A DNA stretch of 64,000 bases from Rhodomicrobium lacus (GCF_003992725.1 NZ_RZNF01000002.1:372001-436000); one strand, 5' to 3'. Numbered from the stretch's first letter, positions 48,356 through 57,689 are shown. The notes: generated from the letters alone by a model not told the origin. Made by a program: numbers and translations.

Positions 48356-49225
48356 TCACTTCCGGTTCAGGCGGGCAATGAGGCTCGACGTGTCCCAGCG
48401 GCTGCCGCCCATCGCCTGCACCTCGGAATAGAACTGATCGACAAGCGCGGCGAGGGGAAGCTGAGCGCCGTTTTTACGGGCCTCGTCGAGACAGATCGCG
48501 AGATCCTTCCGCATCCAGTCGACCGCGAAGCCGAAGTCGAAACGGCCCTCGTCCATCGTTTTCCAGCGGTTTTCCATTTGCCAGGACTGCGCCGCGCCCT
48601 TGGAAATCGTGTCGATCACAGCCTCTACGTCGAGCCCGGATTTCTGGGCGAAGTGGATGGCCTCGGCGAGCCCCTGCACCACGCCAGCGATGCAGATTTG
48701 GTTGACCATCTTGGTCAATTGGCCCGCGCCCGACGGCCCCAGGTGCTTCACGGCGCGCGCGAACGAAGCGATGACAGGCTCCGCGGCGGCGAAGGCTTCC
48801 GCGTCCCCGCCAACCATCACCGTCAGGACGCCGTTTTCCGCGCCCGCCTGACCGCCCGAGACGGGAGCGTCGAGAAAATGCGCGCCGTGAGACTTCGCGG
48901 CGGCGTAAAGCTCGCGCGCGACGTCGGCCGAATCCGTCGTGTTGTCGATGAAGATCGCGCCCGGCTTCAGAGCGCCGAACGCGCCCTGCGGTGCTGTCGT
49001 CACCTCGCGCAGGTCGTTGTCGTTGCCGACGCAGGAGAAGACGAAATCCGCGTCCCTTGCGGCCGATGCGGGTGTCGGCGCCTGGCGCCCGCCGAATTCG
49101 GCCACCCATTTGTTCGCCTTCGCCGCCGTGCGGTTGAAGACCGTCACATCGTGGCCGCGCCTGGCGATATGCCCGGCCATGGGATAGCCCATGACGCCCA
49201 GTCCGATGAATGCAACCTTGCTCAC
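48356..49225 (-). CDS. NAD(P)-dependent oxidoreductase of the 3-hydroxyisobutyrate dehydrogenase family
   Basis: A 289-residue beta-hydroxyacid dehydrogenase. The Rossmann motif GLGVMGYPMAGH lies at 8-19, the substrate-binding FLDAPVSGGQAGAENGVLTVMVGG in the middle, and the catalytic lysine in GAGQLTKMVNQ. Members oxidise 3-hydroxyisobutyrate, reduce tartronate semialdehyde, or reduce succinic semialdehyde; this sequence does not decide among them. Start GTG at 49225 with AAGGAG upstream. It lies 44 nt after the CNNM gene on the same strand. Confidence 0.9.
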   Translation of the reverse strand: MSKVAFIGLGVMGYPMAGHIARRGHDVTVFNRTAAKANKWVAEFGGRQAPTPASAARDADFVFSCVGNDNDLREVTTAPQGAFGALKPGAIFIDNTTDSADVARELYAAAKSHGAHFLDAPVSGGQAGAENGVLTVMVGGDAEAFAAAEPVIASFARAVKHLGPSGAGQLTKMVNQICIAGVVQGLAEAIHFAQKSGLDVEAVIDTISKGAAQSWQMENRWKTMDEGRFDFGFAVDWMRKDLAICLDEARKNGAQLPLAALVDQFYSEVQAMGGSRWDTSSLIARLNRK

Positions 49226-49269
49226 GAGCGCGCTCCTTCAGTTTAAGGGGGCCGATCTGCGACGCGTTC

Positions 49270-50556
49270 TTACACGGGGCGGAACGCGAGCACCTTGTCG
49301 ATACGGCGACCGTCGAGATCGATGACCTCGAACACCCATGAGCGCCAGCGGAACTTCTCGCCCACCGCCGGAATGTGTCCGAGCTGTGCCAGAACGAAGC
49401 CCGCAAGCGTCGTATATTCGGCGTCATCGACGGCCATGCCATGCACGTCGAGCACGCGCTCGACCTCGTAGACGGGCATCTGCGCGTCGAGCAGCCAGGA
49501 GCCGTCCTCGCGTTGAACGGCGGACTGTCCGATGTCGGCTTCTTCTTCCGGCAATTCGCCCGCGATCCCCGCCAGAATGTCGGCGGGAGTCACGATACCC
49601 TGCACGGTGCCATGTTCGTCGAGCACGATCGCCATGTGAACGAGCGTGTTCTTGAACATTTCGAGAAGCTTCAGCACGTTCGTGCTCTCGTGAACGTAGA
49701 GCGGCGCCATGATCGCAGCTTCGAGATTGATCTTGCCGCCATGGCGGCATTGTTCAAGCAGCGTTTTCGCGTGGATAACCCCGAGCGTTTCGTCCACGTC
49801 GCTGCGGCACACGGGAAAGCGCGAATGACCGCTCGCGAAGATGTCGTTGAAGATGGCGTCTTCGCCATCGTTTACGTCCAGCCAGATGATGTCTCGCCGG
49901 GGCACCATGATCGAGCGCACAGAGCGGTCGGCGACGCTCAGCACGCGTTCGATTATTTCCTGCTCGGCCTTTTCGAACACGCCCGCTTCCGTTCCCTCCG
50001 CGATCATCGACTTCACTTCTTCCTCGGTGATTTCCGGCTCGGCCTTCATCGGGCCCGCGAGCCGAAGCACGGCATCCGTCGAGATGCGAAGAAAGTAGGA
50101 GATCGGGGTCGAAATGGTCGCCCAGACATTCATGGTCGGCGCTACGAAGCAGGCGATGACCTCGCGGTTCGAGAGCGCGAGTCTCTTCGGCACGAGTTCG
50201 CCGATCACCAGCGAGAAGTATGAGATAACGACGACGACGATGATAGACGCGACCCACCCGGACCACGCGCCGAACCAGCCCACCTCTTCGAGCGCGGTGG
50301 TGAAGCTCGGTGCGAGAGCCTGCTCGCCATATGCGCCGGATATGATTGCGACAAAGGTGATGCCGATCTGTACTGCGGGAAGGAAGCGTCCCGGGTCCGC
50401 ATTGAGAGCGGTCGCGGCAACGGCCCCCTTTTTTCCATCGCTGACGAACTTTTGCAGTCGTGCCGGTCGCGATGAGACGATCGCAAGCTCTGCCGCCACC
50501 AGAAAGGCGTTGAGCAAAATTAGAGAGACGAGGACGAGGAGTTCGGGCCAGGGCAT
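49270..50556 (-). CDS. CNNM/CBS-domain/CorC protein (hemolysin family)
   Basis: A 428-residue inner-membrane protein. The N-terminal DUF21/CNNM region has about four hydrophobic segments (LVLVSLILLNAFLVAAELAIVSS onward), followed by a CBS pair (SIMVPRRDIIWLDV and the adjacent repeat) and a CorC_HlyC domain at the C-terminus (DAQMPVYEVERVL, TTLAGFVLAQLGHIP). The family includes magnesium or divalent-cation transport and efflux regulators; the hemolysin name is historical. ATG 50556 is used; a TTG at 50607 is a weaker option. Confidence 0.9.
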   Translation of the reverse strand: MPWPELLVLVSLILLNAFLVAAELAIVSSRPARLQKFVSDGKKGAVAATALNADPGRFLPAVQIGITFVAIISGAYGEQALAPSFTTALEEVGWFGAWSGWVASIIVVVVISYFSLVIGELVPKRLALSNREVIACFVAPTMNVWATISTPISYFLRISTDAVLRLAGPMKAEPEITEEEVKSMIAEGTEAGVFEKAEQEIIERVLSVADRSVRSIMVPRRDIIWLDVNDGEDAIFNDIFASGHSRFPVCRSDVDETLGVIHAKTLLEQCRHGGKINLEAAIMAPLYVHESTNVLKLLEMFKNTLVHMAIVLDEHGTVQGIVTPADILAGIAGELPEEEADIGQSAVQREDGSWLLDAQMPVYEVERVLDVHGMAVDDAEYTTLAGFVLAQLGHIPAVGEKFRWRSWVFEVIDLDGRRIDKVLAFRPV

Positions 50557-51457
50557 CGATGTGTGAGGTGTCGCTTCTACGGATGTTATAGCGGGTGTTC
50601 GCGACAACCGTAATAAAATATGGGTTCAGCGCCAATTTTCCGCATCGCGGCGCCCCTGAACGACACCGGCTCACACTGCCTTGAGATATAGACGTGGTAT
50701 GCTGTCGGCCTGTCGACTGGATTTGTCTTCTCCTTCGGACATTTCCGCAGACAATACGTGCAATCAAGGGAAGACCTTTATTGGAAACCGGGCTTCACCC
50801 GGCTTCCGGCGTCATGGGCGAACCCGTCCACGGCAAGCACCCCGAAGGAAGCATTCGCCGCCAGAGCCGCCCGAAGGCTCGAACTACCTCCGCCCACTCG
50901 GAGGATAGAGATGTTGATGCATTCGGAAAATGTCACTCTCGGGAAGAGTCATGCACCGCCTGCGTACGCCCCCACCAAAAATCTGCTGCGAACGGTACCG
51001 TAAGAGACCTGCGAGAGCTGCTTTCAGCATCGGTCCTCCGACTGTCGCCCTGGGCTCTGTGTCGTCGAGGAGAAAGCCCGGATCGAACGTATGAGCCCCC
51101 TCACGCTCAGCTTTCCGCGCTGGAATGGAGGCTCTGCGGGCATTCGGAAGGCGGGAGACGTTTCGCCGCCGACGTCTTCGCCCGCGCGAAACCTGCACGC
51201 CTGCGCGGCAACTCGACGACGGCACTTGCCGTCGCGGACGCAACACCCTGCGCTACCCTTACAGGGTGCCTGCGACTTGGCCTTTATAGGCGAAAATCGT
51301 GAAGCACTGATGTTCAGCATAACGCGATTCTATCGTTATCGCACAGGCTTAACAAAACGTTAACGCGCCTTGACGCCGTGTTAACGCATTCGGGTGGCGC
51401 GGGAATTTGCGCCTCCTCCGGGCAGGTTCGGGCAACCGCTCGGGACGAATCGAACGA
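50557..51457. other. About 900-bp gene-less region rich in hairpins (possible structured RNA)
   Basis: No frame on either strand shows a plausible protein. Instead several strong stem-loops occur: 50783-50807 (GGAA.CCGGG/CCCGG.TTCC), 50887-50904 (CCTCCG/CGGAGG), nested 50918-50955 (TGCAT/ATGCA around ACTCT/AGAGT), 51217-51234 (CGACGGC/GCCGTCG) and 51231-51276 (GTCGC/GCGAC around CACCCTG/CAGGGTG). I compared it by eye with RNase P RNA, SRP RNA, tmRNA and several riboswitches and found no match. It lies between a CNNM protein gene and the end of the Liv cluster. Confidence 0.4.
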
Positions 51458-52507
51458 TCAGAGCGGACGCTTGATCCAGCGGCTCAGCCTGCCTGCGATT
51501 CCTTCGCGGAACAGCATCACGCAGATGACGAAGATCGTCCCCTGCACAATCGTCACCCAGGCGCCGAGATTGTTGAGATAGGTCTGGATCGCGATAATGA
51601 TGACCGCGCCGATAACGGGGCCGTAGATCGTGCCCATTCCGCCGACGAGCGTCATCAGCACCACCTCACCGGACATGGTCCAGTGCACATCCGTGAGTGT
51701 GGCGATCTGCGACACGACGGCCTTCATGCCGCCCGCGAGCCCGGCGAGCCCCGCCGAAAGCACGAAAACCGTCAGCTTGTAGCGCTGGGTGCGGTAGCCG
51801 AGCGAGATCGCGCGCGGCTCGTTATCGCGGATGGCCTTCAGCACCTGCCCGAACGGCGAGTGGATGATGCGATAGATCAGCAGGAAGCCGGCGAAGAAGA
51901 TCGCTGCGACCACATAATAGAGTGTTATGTCGTCGCGAAGGTCGATGAAGCCGAGGAAATGACCGCGCGGCACGCCCTGAATGCCGTTCTCGCCGCCCGT
52001 GAACGGAGCTTGCAGCGAGAAGAAGTAGACCATCTGCGCGAGCGCCAGCGTGATCATCGCGAAATAGATGCCCTGCCGCTTGATGGCGAGCGCGCCCACG
52101 ATGAGGCCGAGCACCGCCGCAACAGCAGCGCCCGTAAGCATCGCAAGCTCTGGCGCGAAGGGCGGAAGGCCGACCGGGATGTCGAAGCGCCCGACACCCG
52201 GCAGCCAGAAGGGCAGGGAGGCGAGGCCGCTTTTCGCCGTATAGGCTGCCACATAGGACGCCATGCCGAAGAACATCGCATGGCCGAAGGAGAGAAGCCC
52301 CACGAAGCCGAGCAGCATGTTGAAGGCGCAGGCGAACAGCGCGAAGCACAGGAGCTGCGCGAGCACGAACGGGTAAAGGCCGAGCGCGGGCAGGATCGCC
52401 AGCAGCGCCGCCAACCCGGCGAACAGCGCGGCGTGAAGGAACGAGGGCGATGCGGCGAACGGCCGGACGGCTTGTGAGGCGATAATTCGCGGCTGGTCGA
52501 GAGTCAT
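51458..52507 (-). CDS. livM: Branched-chain amino acid-type ABC transporter permease LivM
   Basis: A 349-residue inner-membrane permease with about ten hydrophobic segments and the LivM features LLGFVGLLSFGHAMFFG and GLIVGALAIKRQGIYFAMITLALAQ. The central ATPase-contact loop is SPFGQVLKAIRDNEPRAISLGY. ATG 52507 overlaps the livH stop by one base. The frame upstream of 52507 is a shadow of livH. With livH, livK, livG and livF it makes a full importer; the substrate could be branched-chain amino acids, amides, urea or aromatic acids. Confidence 0.92.
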   Translation of the reverse strand: MTLDQPRIIASQAVRPFAASPSFLHAALFAGLAALLAILPALGLYPFVLAQLLCFALFACAFNMLLGFVGLLSFGHAMFFGMASYVAAYTAKSGLASLPFWLPGVGRFDIPVGLPPFAPELAMLTGAAVAAVLGLIVGALAIKRQGIYFAMITLALAQMVYFFSLQAPFTGGENGIQGVPRGHFLGFIDLRDDITLYYVVAAIFFAGFLLIYRIIHSPFGQVLKAIRDNEPRAISLGYRTQRYKLTVFVLSAGLAGLAGGMKAVVSQIATLTDVHWTMSGEVVLMTLVGGMGTIYGPVIGAVIIIAIQTYLNNLGAWVTIVQGTIFVICVMLFREGIAGRLSRWIKRPL

Positions 52508-53625
52508 CAGGCGGTCCTTCCGAACAGTCCGGCGGGCTTGATCAGCAGCACGATGGCCATGATGACGAAGATCACCACGGATGCGGCTTCCGGGTAGAAG
52601 ACTTTCGTCAGCCCCTCCACGATGCCGAGCATGAAGCCCGTCACGATGGCGCCGAGGATCGAGCCCATGCCGCCGATTACGACGACCGCGAACACCACGA
52701 TGATGAGATCCGCCCCCATGTTGGGGTTCACCGAGTAGATCGGCGCGGCAAGCACACCCGCGAGGCCCGCCAGCGCAACGCCGAAGCCGTATGTGAAGGT
52801 CACGAGGCGAGGCACGTTCACGCCGAAGGCCGACAGCAGGGTCGGGTTTTCCGTCGCCGCGCGCAAATAGGCGCCGAGCTTTGTCTTCTCGATGATGAGC
52901 CACGTCGCGATGCAGACGGCGAGCGAGGCCACGATCACCCAGCCGCGATAGATCGGCAGAAACATGAAGCCGAGATTCTGGCCACCCTTGAGTTCGTCCG
53001 GGATCGTATAGGGCAGGCCCGAGGAACCGTATTGATTCACGAACAGCCCCTGGATGATGATGGCGAGGCCGAAAGTGAGCAGCAGGCCGTAGAGATGGTC
53101 GGTGTTCTGGTCGGCGTCGGGCGCCTTCAGCATGTTCGTCGCGGAAAGAAGCGAGGTGAACAGAAGCGCACCGATCGCCGCGATGCCGTAGGCCGCCGCC
53201 GGGTCGAGCTTGTAACCGGCGAGCGAGGCGAGATCGGGCACCGCGCCGCCGGATAAATGCGATGCGGCGAGCGCAAGAAAGGTTGCGACGAAACTCGCGA
53301 TGAAGATCAGAGGGCGTGTCTTGGAGCGCACGTTCAGCTGCGAAATGAGGTTCCGCTCAAGCAGCATGCCGAGGCCCCCCACGATCACCGGCGCGAGGAT
53401 CAGCGCGGGCCAGTAGCCGATGGAATAAAACGGGTTGTTCAGGAGCAGATACGCCGCGAAGGCGCCCAACATGTATTGCGCGCCGTGGGCGAAGTTGATG
53501 ATGTTGAGCAGGCCGAAGATCACCGCGAGCCCGAGGCTGAGCAGCGCGTAAAATGAGCCGTTGATGAGCCCCAGGAGGAGCTGGCCGAACAGCGCCTGCG
53601 GCGGCACGCCGATGAGTTCGAACAT
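52507..53625 (-). CDS. livH: Branched-chain amino acid-type ABC transporter permease LivH
   Basis: A 372-residue permease. The N-terminus INGSFYALLSLGLAVIFGLLNIINFAHGAQYMLGAF is the LivH signature. The cytosolic EAA-like loop is GAYLRAATENPTLLSAFGVNV, and the C-terminus VVVIGGMGSILGAIVTGFMLGI is typical. It has an extra internal segment (about residues 110-185) compared with shorter LivH proteins. It is translationally linked to livM. Confidence 0.92.
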   Translation of the reverse strand: MFELIGVPPQALFGQLLLGLINGSFYALLSLGLAVIFGLLNIINFAHGAQYMLGAFAAYLLLNNPFYSIGYWPALILAPVIVGGLGMLLERNLISQLNVRSKTRPLIFIASFVATFLALAASHLSGGAVPDLASLAGYKLDPAAAYGIAAIGALLFTSLLSATNMLKAPDADQNTDHLYGLLLTFGLAIIIQGLFVNQYGSSGLPYTIPDELKGGQNLGFMFLPIYRGWVIVASLAVCIATWLIIEKTKLGAYLRAATENPTLLSAFGVNVPRLVTFTYGFGVALAGLAGVLAAPIYSVNPNMGADLIIVVFAVVVIGGMGSILGAIVTGFMLGIVEGLTKVFYPEAASVVIFVIMAIVLLIKPAGLFGRTA

Positions 53626-53697
53626 GGCCTTCCATCTCCGCGAAGTGCGGCGCCGTTTTCGTCACGGCGCCGCGATGTCCTGCCGAAATCCGGGCGG

Positions 53698-54909
53698 TTA
53701 CTTCGCAGCCGAGGCTACGAGCGGGCAGCCGCCTTCCGAAAGCGGACGGAAAGCCTTTTCCTTCGGCGTCGTAGCGAGCAGCTTGTAATAGTCCCACGGC
53801 CCCTTCGATTCTTCGGGCTTCTTCACCTCGAAAAGGTAGGAATCGTGGATCTTGCGACCGTCGGCGCGCACTTCGCCCTTGCCGAACAGCGGATCGTCGG
53901 TGGGCGTCGCCTTCATCTGCGTGACGACCGCAGCGCCGTCCTTCGCACTTTTCAGCGCCTCCACCGCCTTCAGATAATGGAGCACACCGGAATAGACGCC
54001 AGCCTGGACCATGGTCGGCTTACGGCCTGTCTGCTTCTGGAAGCGGTCCGCAAAGGCGCGCGTGTCGTCGTTCAGATCCCAGTAAAAGGAGGCGGTGAAG
54101 ATAAGGCCCTGCGCCGTCTTCAGCCCGAGCGAGTGGATGTCCGTCAGGAAGATCAACAGGCCCGCGAGGTTCTGGCCGCCCTGCACGATACCGAACTCGG
54201 ACGCCTGCTTGATCGAGTTGATCGTGTCGCCGCCGGCATTGGCAAGGCCGACGATTTTCGCGCCCGAAGATTGCGCCTGAAGCAGGAAGGACGAGAAGTC
54301 CTGTGTGTTGAGGGGCGCCTTCACCGAGCCGAGCACGGTGCCGCCGGCGTCTTTCACCACCTTCGCGGTGTCGCGTTCGAGCGCATGGCCGAAGGCGTAA
54401 TCGGCGGTGATGAAGAACCACTTGTCGCCGCCCTGCTTCACGATCGCGGACCCCGTGCCGTTGGCGAGCTGCCAGGTGTCGTAGGTCCAGTGGATGGTGT
54501 TCGGCGTGCATTTCGCGCCGGTGAGATCGGACGATGCCGCGCCCGAGTTGATGAAAACCTTGTTCTTTTCCTTCACGATCTCGCTCACCGCCAGCGCGAC
54601 GCCGGAATTCGGCGTGTCGACGATGAGGTCGACGCCCTGCTGGTCGAACCATTCGCGCGCGGTGTTCACCGCGATGTCGGACTTGTTCTGATGGTCCGCC
54701 GCGATGACGTCGACCTTGAGGCCCTTGTCGGCGGCCTTGAAATCCTCGACCGCGAGCTTCGCGGCGACGACCGAGCCTTCGCCGCCGAGATCGGCATAGA
54801 GGCTTGAGCGGTCGTTCAGCACGCCGATCTTGACCGGCGTCTGGGCATGCACGGCAGTTGCGGCGAAAAGCAATGCCGCTCCCGCGATGAATACCGTCCT
54901 GATGTTCAT
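53698..54909 (-). CDS. livK: ABC transporter periplasmic binding protein (LivK/Leu-Ile-Val type)
   Basis: A 403-residue periplasmic receptor. A signal peptide (cleavage near VHA-QT, residue 22) precedes a type I periplasmic-binding fold: VKIGVLNDRSSLYADLGGEGSVVAAKLAVEDF, VNTAREWFDQQGVDLIVDTPNSGVALAVSEI and ITADYAFGHALERDT. The sequence resembles the branch of this family used for aromatic or amide-type substrates more than classical LivJ/LivK, but specificity cannot be fixed. It is transcribed between livF and livH. Confidence 0.9.
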   Translation of the reverse strand: MNIRTVFIAGAALLFAATAVHAQTPVKIGVLNDRSSLYADLGGEGSVVAAKLAVEDFKAADKGLKVDVIAADHQNKSDIAVNTAREWFDQQGVDLIVDTPNSGVALAVSEIVKEKNKVFINSGAASSDLTGAKCTPNTIHWTYDTWQLANGTGSAIVKQGGDKWFFITADYAFGHALERDTAKVVKDAGGTVLGSVKAPLNTQDFSSFLLQAQSSGAKIVGLANAGGDTINSIKQASEFGIVQGGQNLAGLLIFLTDIHSLGLKTAQGLIFTASFYWDLNDDTRAFADRFQKQTGRKPTMVQAGVYSGVLHYLKAVEALKSAKDGAAVVTQMKATPTDDPLFGKGEVRADGRKIHDSYLFEVKKPEESKGPWDYYKLLATTPKEKAFRPLSEGGCPLVASAAK

Positions 54910-54943
54910 GCGTTTTCGCTCCCGTTTTTACTTTAATGATGAC

Positions 54944-55705
54944 CTAAACGCCGAGATAGCTGTGCAGTTTCGCCTTGTTCGCTTCGAGGTCCGCGTTCGG
55001 AATCATGTCGACCACCTTGCCTTGCTCGACCACGAAATGGCGGTCGGCTACGGTGGCCGCGAAATGGAAATTCTGTTCGACGAGCACGATGTTGAAGCCG
55101 TCCTTCTTCAGCTCGCGGATGGTGCGGCCGATCTGCTGAACGATGACGGGCGCAAGCCCCTCGGTCGGCTCGTCGAGAAGCAGCGTTCGCGCGCCGGTGC
55201 GGAGAATACGGGCTATGGCGAGCATCTGCTGTTCACCGCCCGAAAGCTTTGTGCCCTGGCTCCCCCGGCGCTCCTTGATGTTCGGAAACATGTCGTAGAT
55301 GCGGTCGACGGTAAGGCCGCCCGGCTTGACCACGGGCGGCAGCATGAGGTTTTCCTCGACCGAAAGGCTCGCGAAGATGCCGCGCTCTTCCGGCACGTAG
55401 CCCATGCCGAGCCGCGCGATGGTTCGAGAGGGAAAGGCGATGGTTTCCACGCCGTCGAACAGCACGGAGCCTTGCCGCTTCGCGAGAAGGCCCATGATCG
55501 CGCGCAATGTCGTTGTCTTGCCGGCGCCGTTGCGGCCGAGCAGCGTGACCACTTCGCCCGGTCGAAGGTCGAACGTCACGCCATGCAGCACGTGGCTTTC
55601 GCCGTACCAGGCTTCGAGGCCGGAAACCGCCAGCACCGGAGCCCCCGCCTGCCGGATGGCTTTCGCCTCGGCCAATCCGCGCTCAGGACTTCCGCGCTCA
55701 GGCAT
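54944..55705 (-). CDS. livF: ABC transporter ATP-binding protein LivF
   Basis: A 253-residue ATPase. Walker A LLGRNGAGKTT, signature KLSGGEQQMLAIARIL, Walker B TLLLDEPTEGLAP and the LivF-typical C-terminus FVVEQGKVVDMI are present. ATG 55705 is chosen rather than a TTG two codons upstream. It overlaps the end of livG by 8 nt. The first 25 residues are a poorly conserved lead-in. Confidence 0.93.
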   Translation of the reverse strand: MPERGSPERGLAEAKAIRQAGAPVLAVSGLEAWYGESHVLHGVTFDLRPGEVVTLLGRNGAGKTTTLRAIMGLLAKRQGSVLFDGVETIAFPSRTIARLGMGYVPEERGIFASLSVEENLMLPPVVKPGGLTVDRIYDMFPNIKERRGSQGTKLSGGEQQMLAIARILRTGARTLLLDEPTEGLAPVIVQQIGRTIRELKKDGFNIVLVEQNFHFAATVADRHFVVEQGKVVDMIPNADLEANKAKLHSYLGV

Positions 55706-56453
55706 GGCCAACCCCTATATAGGCTTCGATGACGCGTTCATCTTTCGAAACGGTGGCGTAATCGCCTTCCGCCAGCACCCGCCCGCGCGCGAGCACGGTG
55801 ATCGTGTCCGAAAGGTCGGCCACGACCGAGAGATTATGCTCGACCATGAGGATGGTGCGGTTTTCCGCAACCCGCGCGATGAGGGCCGCGATGCGGCCGA
55901 CATCCTCATGCGCCATGCCCGCCATCGGCTCGTCGAGCAGCATCACGGCGGGGTCGAGGGCAAGCGTTGTCGCGATTTCGAGCGAGCGCTTGCGGCCATA
56001 GGACAGTTCGCCCGCGAGCGTCGCGGCGAAGTCGCCAAGACCGACCGCCTCCAGCAGCTCGCCCGCGCTGCCGTCGAGGTCGCGCAGGACGGCCTCGGAG
56101 CGCCAGAAATCGAAACTGTCGCCGCGCTTTCGCTGCAGTGCGATACGCACGTTTTCGAGCGCAGTGAGATGGGGAAAAACCGCCGAAATCTGGAAGGAGC
56201 GGACGAGGCCCATGCGCGCCACATCGGCGGGCGGCGTCTTCGTGATATCCTCTCCCTTGTAGAGGATCGTCCCGCGCGTCGGGTTCAGGAACTTCGTGAG
56301 CAGATTGAAGCAGGTCGTCTTGCCTGCGCCGTTCGGGCCGATGAGGGCGTGGATGGTGCCGTGACGAACCTTCAGATCGACGCCGTTCACGGCCACGAAG
56401 CCGCGAAATTCCTTCGTCAGGCCCGTTGTCTGCAAAACGACGTCTTTGGCCAT
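55698..56453 (-). CDS. livG: ABC transporter ATP-binding protein LivG
   Basis: A 251-residue ATPase. Walker A IGPNGAGKTT, the LivG-typical GLVRSFQISAVFPHLTALENVRIAL, Walker B AVMLLDEPMAGM and the switch histidine in LMVEHNLSVV are present. The signature loop reads ELSYGRKRSLEIA instead of LSGGQ, as is common in LivG. ATG 56453 is chosen because GGGAG lies 5 nt upstream; an ATG at 56492 is possible. First gene of the liv operon. Confidence 0.93.
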   Translation of the reverse strand: MAKDVVLQTTGLTKEFRGFVAVNGVDLKVRHGTIHALIGPNGAGKTTCFNLLTKFLNPTRGTILYKGEDITKTPPADVARMGLVRSFQISAVFPHLTALENVRIALQRKRGDSFDFWRSEAVLRDLDGSAGELLEAVGLGDFAATLAGELSYGRKRSLEIATTLALDPAVMLLDEPMAGMAHEDVGRIAALIARVAENRTILMVEHNLSVVADLSDTITVLARGRVLAEGDYATVSKDERVIEAYIGVGHA

Positions 56454-56537
56454 CGTTCTCTCCCACGCATGCGGGAAAGGTGCATCGGCCATGCGTCCAT
56501 GTCATCCCCGACCATAGTCGCGGCGGTATGACGCGGC

Positions 56538-57551
56538 TCAGGCAGCGCGACGGGAAGCGAGCGAAATCGGCGCCGTCTGCGCGCGCGAACGCTTCAGCCG
56601 TTGCGGCGGGTCCAGCGCAAGGAGCAACAGAGCGTAGGCAGTGCGTTCGCCAGGCCAGCGGCAGAGCGCGGCGCGGCAGGGAAGCGTCGGCCCTTCGCCG
56701 GTTGCAAACCAAAGGGTTTCACTTGCGGTGCGTGTTCGCGGCGAAGCGAGGCGATGAGACATGCGTCGAAGGATCGTGCCGTCAGCGTCGGGAAGCAGAT
56801 CGAGAACCGGCATGCCATGCAGCTCGGCCTTTTTCCAGCCGAACCGCGCCGCGCGGCCCGAGACGCGCACGACGTCCAGGTCGCTTCCGAGGAAGAGGAC
56901 GAGATCGAAAACCTGCAGGAAGCTTTCAGCGGTCGGCGGAGATGGGGGGGACGCGGCCCGGAGGGGAGGGAAGGGCGGCTCGGATGGCGACTCGGCGGGG
57001 CGGCTTCTCTTATCGGCGCAGAGACGTTTCATCTTGCGGCCAAGCGCCTTGAATGCGCTCATCTCGGCTTCGGTGAGAGTTTGTGCGGGGGGCGGCGTGC
57101 CGGTCTTCGCGCGGCTTTTCTTGCGCGCCGGTCTCCCGGAGGGCTTTGGCGCCATGCGCGTCACTTGCGGGCAAAAGTCTCCGTCTGTTTCTGCAACGAT
57201 GAGGCCCTTCTCACCGTCGGCAAGATGGAGGACTTCCGCGAAGCAATCGAGCGGGGGCCGCCCGGTGAGCTTGAGCCGCACGCTCCCGCCGGCGTCGCCC
57301 TCGGTCAGCCGCTGCAGTTTCTGGACGAAGCGCTTCGGAAGCGCCTCGGTAAAGTCCTCGGCACGAAGTTCGAACGACGTCCGCGCCGCCGGGTTCATCC
57401 ATGCGACCGCATTCCGCGCCCCGTTCCAGATGAAGGCTGCGCGCGGCGAAAAGAGGAGGTCCGGCAGGGACGGTTGACCTGTCGCTGTTGTTGTATGCGG
57501 GCTTTTTGCCAAGGCGCGAGATTCCTGCCCAGTTGTGCTCAAGCAGTACAA
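56538..57551 (-). CDS. PAS-domain protein without kinase domain
   Basis: A protein of up to 337 residues with two divergent PAS-like segments. The first is AAFIWNGARNAVAWMNPAARTSFEL (about 38-62), the second FDLVLFLGSDLDVVRVSGRAARFGW (about 213-237), joined by a Lys/Arg/Pro-rich linker. The layout resembles the sensory part of Hyphomicrobiales PAS histidine kinases, but there is no HisKA or ATPase domain, and livG begins 84 nt after the stop. The frame opens only with TTG codons (57551, or 57512 behind AGGA), so the start is uncertain. It could be a truncated kinase or a stand-alone sensor. Confidence 0.6.
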   Translation of the reverse strand: MYCLSTTGQESRALAKSPHTTTATGQPSLPDLLFSPRAAFIWNGARNAVAWMNPAARTSFELRAEDFTEALPKRFVQKLQRLTEGDAGGSVRLKLTGRPPLDCFAEVLHLADGEKGLIVAETDGDFCPQVTRMAPKPSGRPARKKSRAKTGTPPPAQTLTEAEMSAFKALGRKMKRLCADKRSRPAESPSEPPFPPLRAASPPSPPTAESFLQVFDLVLFLGSDLDVVRVSGRAARFGWKKAELHGMPVLDLLPDADGTILRRMSHRLASPRTRTASETLWFATGEGPTLPCRAALCRWPGERTAYALLLLALDPPQRLKRSRAQTAPISLASRRAA

Positions 57552-57668
57552 CCAAACTCAGGACGCGTCACATGGAACGTGTTCGCGGCAAAAAGCAAGG
57601 GCGTGGAAGACCGCTTCGGCCGGTTTTCGGAGGCCGTTGCCGTGCCGAAACGAGGAATGAGCCAAAAA

Positions 57669-57683
57669 TTGTGCGATGCACAA
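57669..57683 (+). promoter_or_regulatory. PhaR-like operator (perfect inverted repeat)
   Basis: TTGTGC-GAT-GCACAA, a perfect 6-bp inverted repeat with a 3-nt spacer, lies 24 nt before the -35 box of the phasin promoter. The TGC-N3-GCA core resembles known PhaR targets upstream of phasin genes. Confidence 0.6.
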
Positions 57684-57689
57684 AAATCC

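Noticed and set aside
50640-51300. Known structured RNAs (RNase P RNA, SRP RNA, tmRNA, cobalamin or TPP riboswitch)
   Set aside because: Conserved core strings of each family were looked for on both strands and not found; a GAAGGAAGC stretch only superficially recalls SRP RNA.
50694-51302. 202-codon plus-strand frame in the gene-less region
   Set aside because: No start context, no motif, composition unlike coding DNA of the window, and it is interrupted by strong hairpins.
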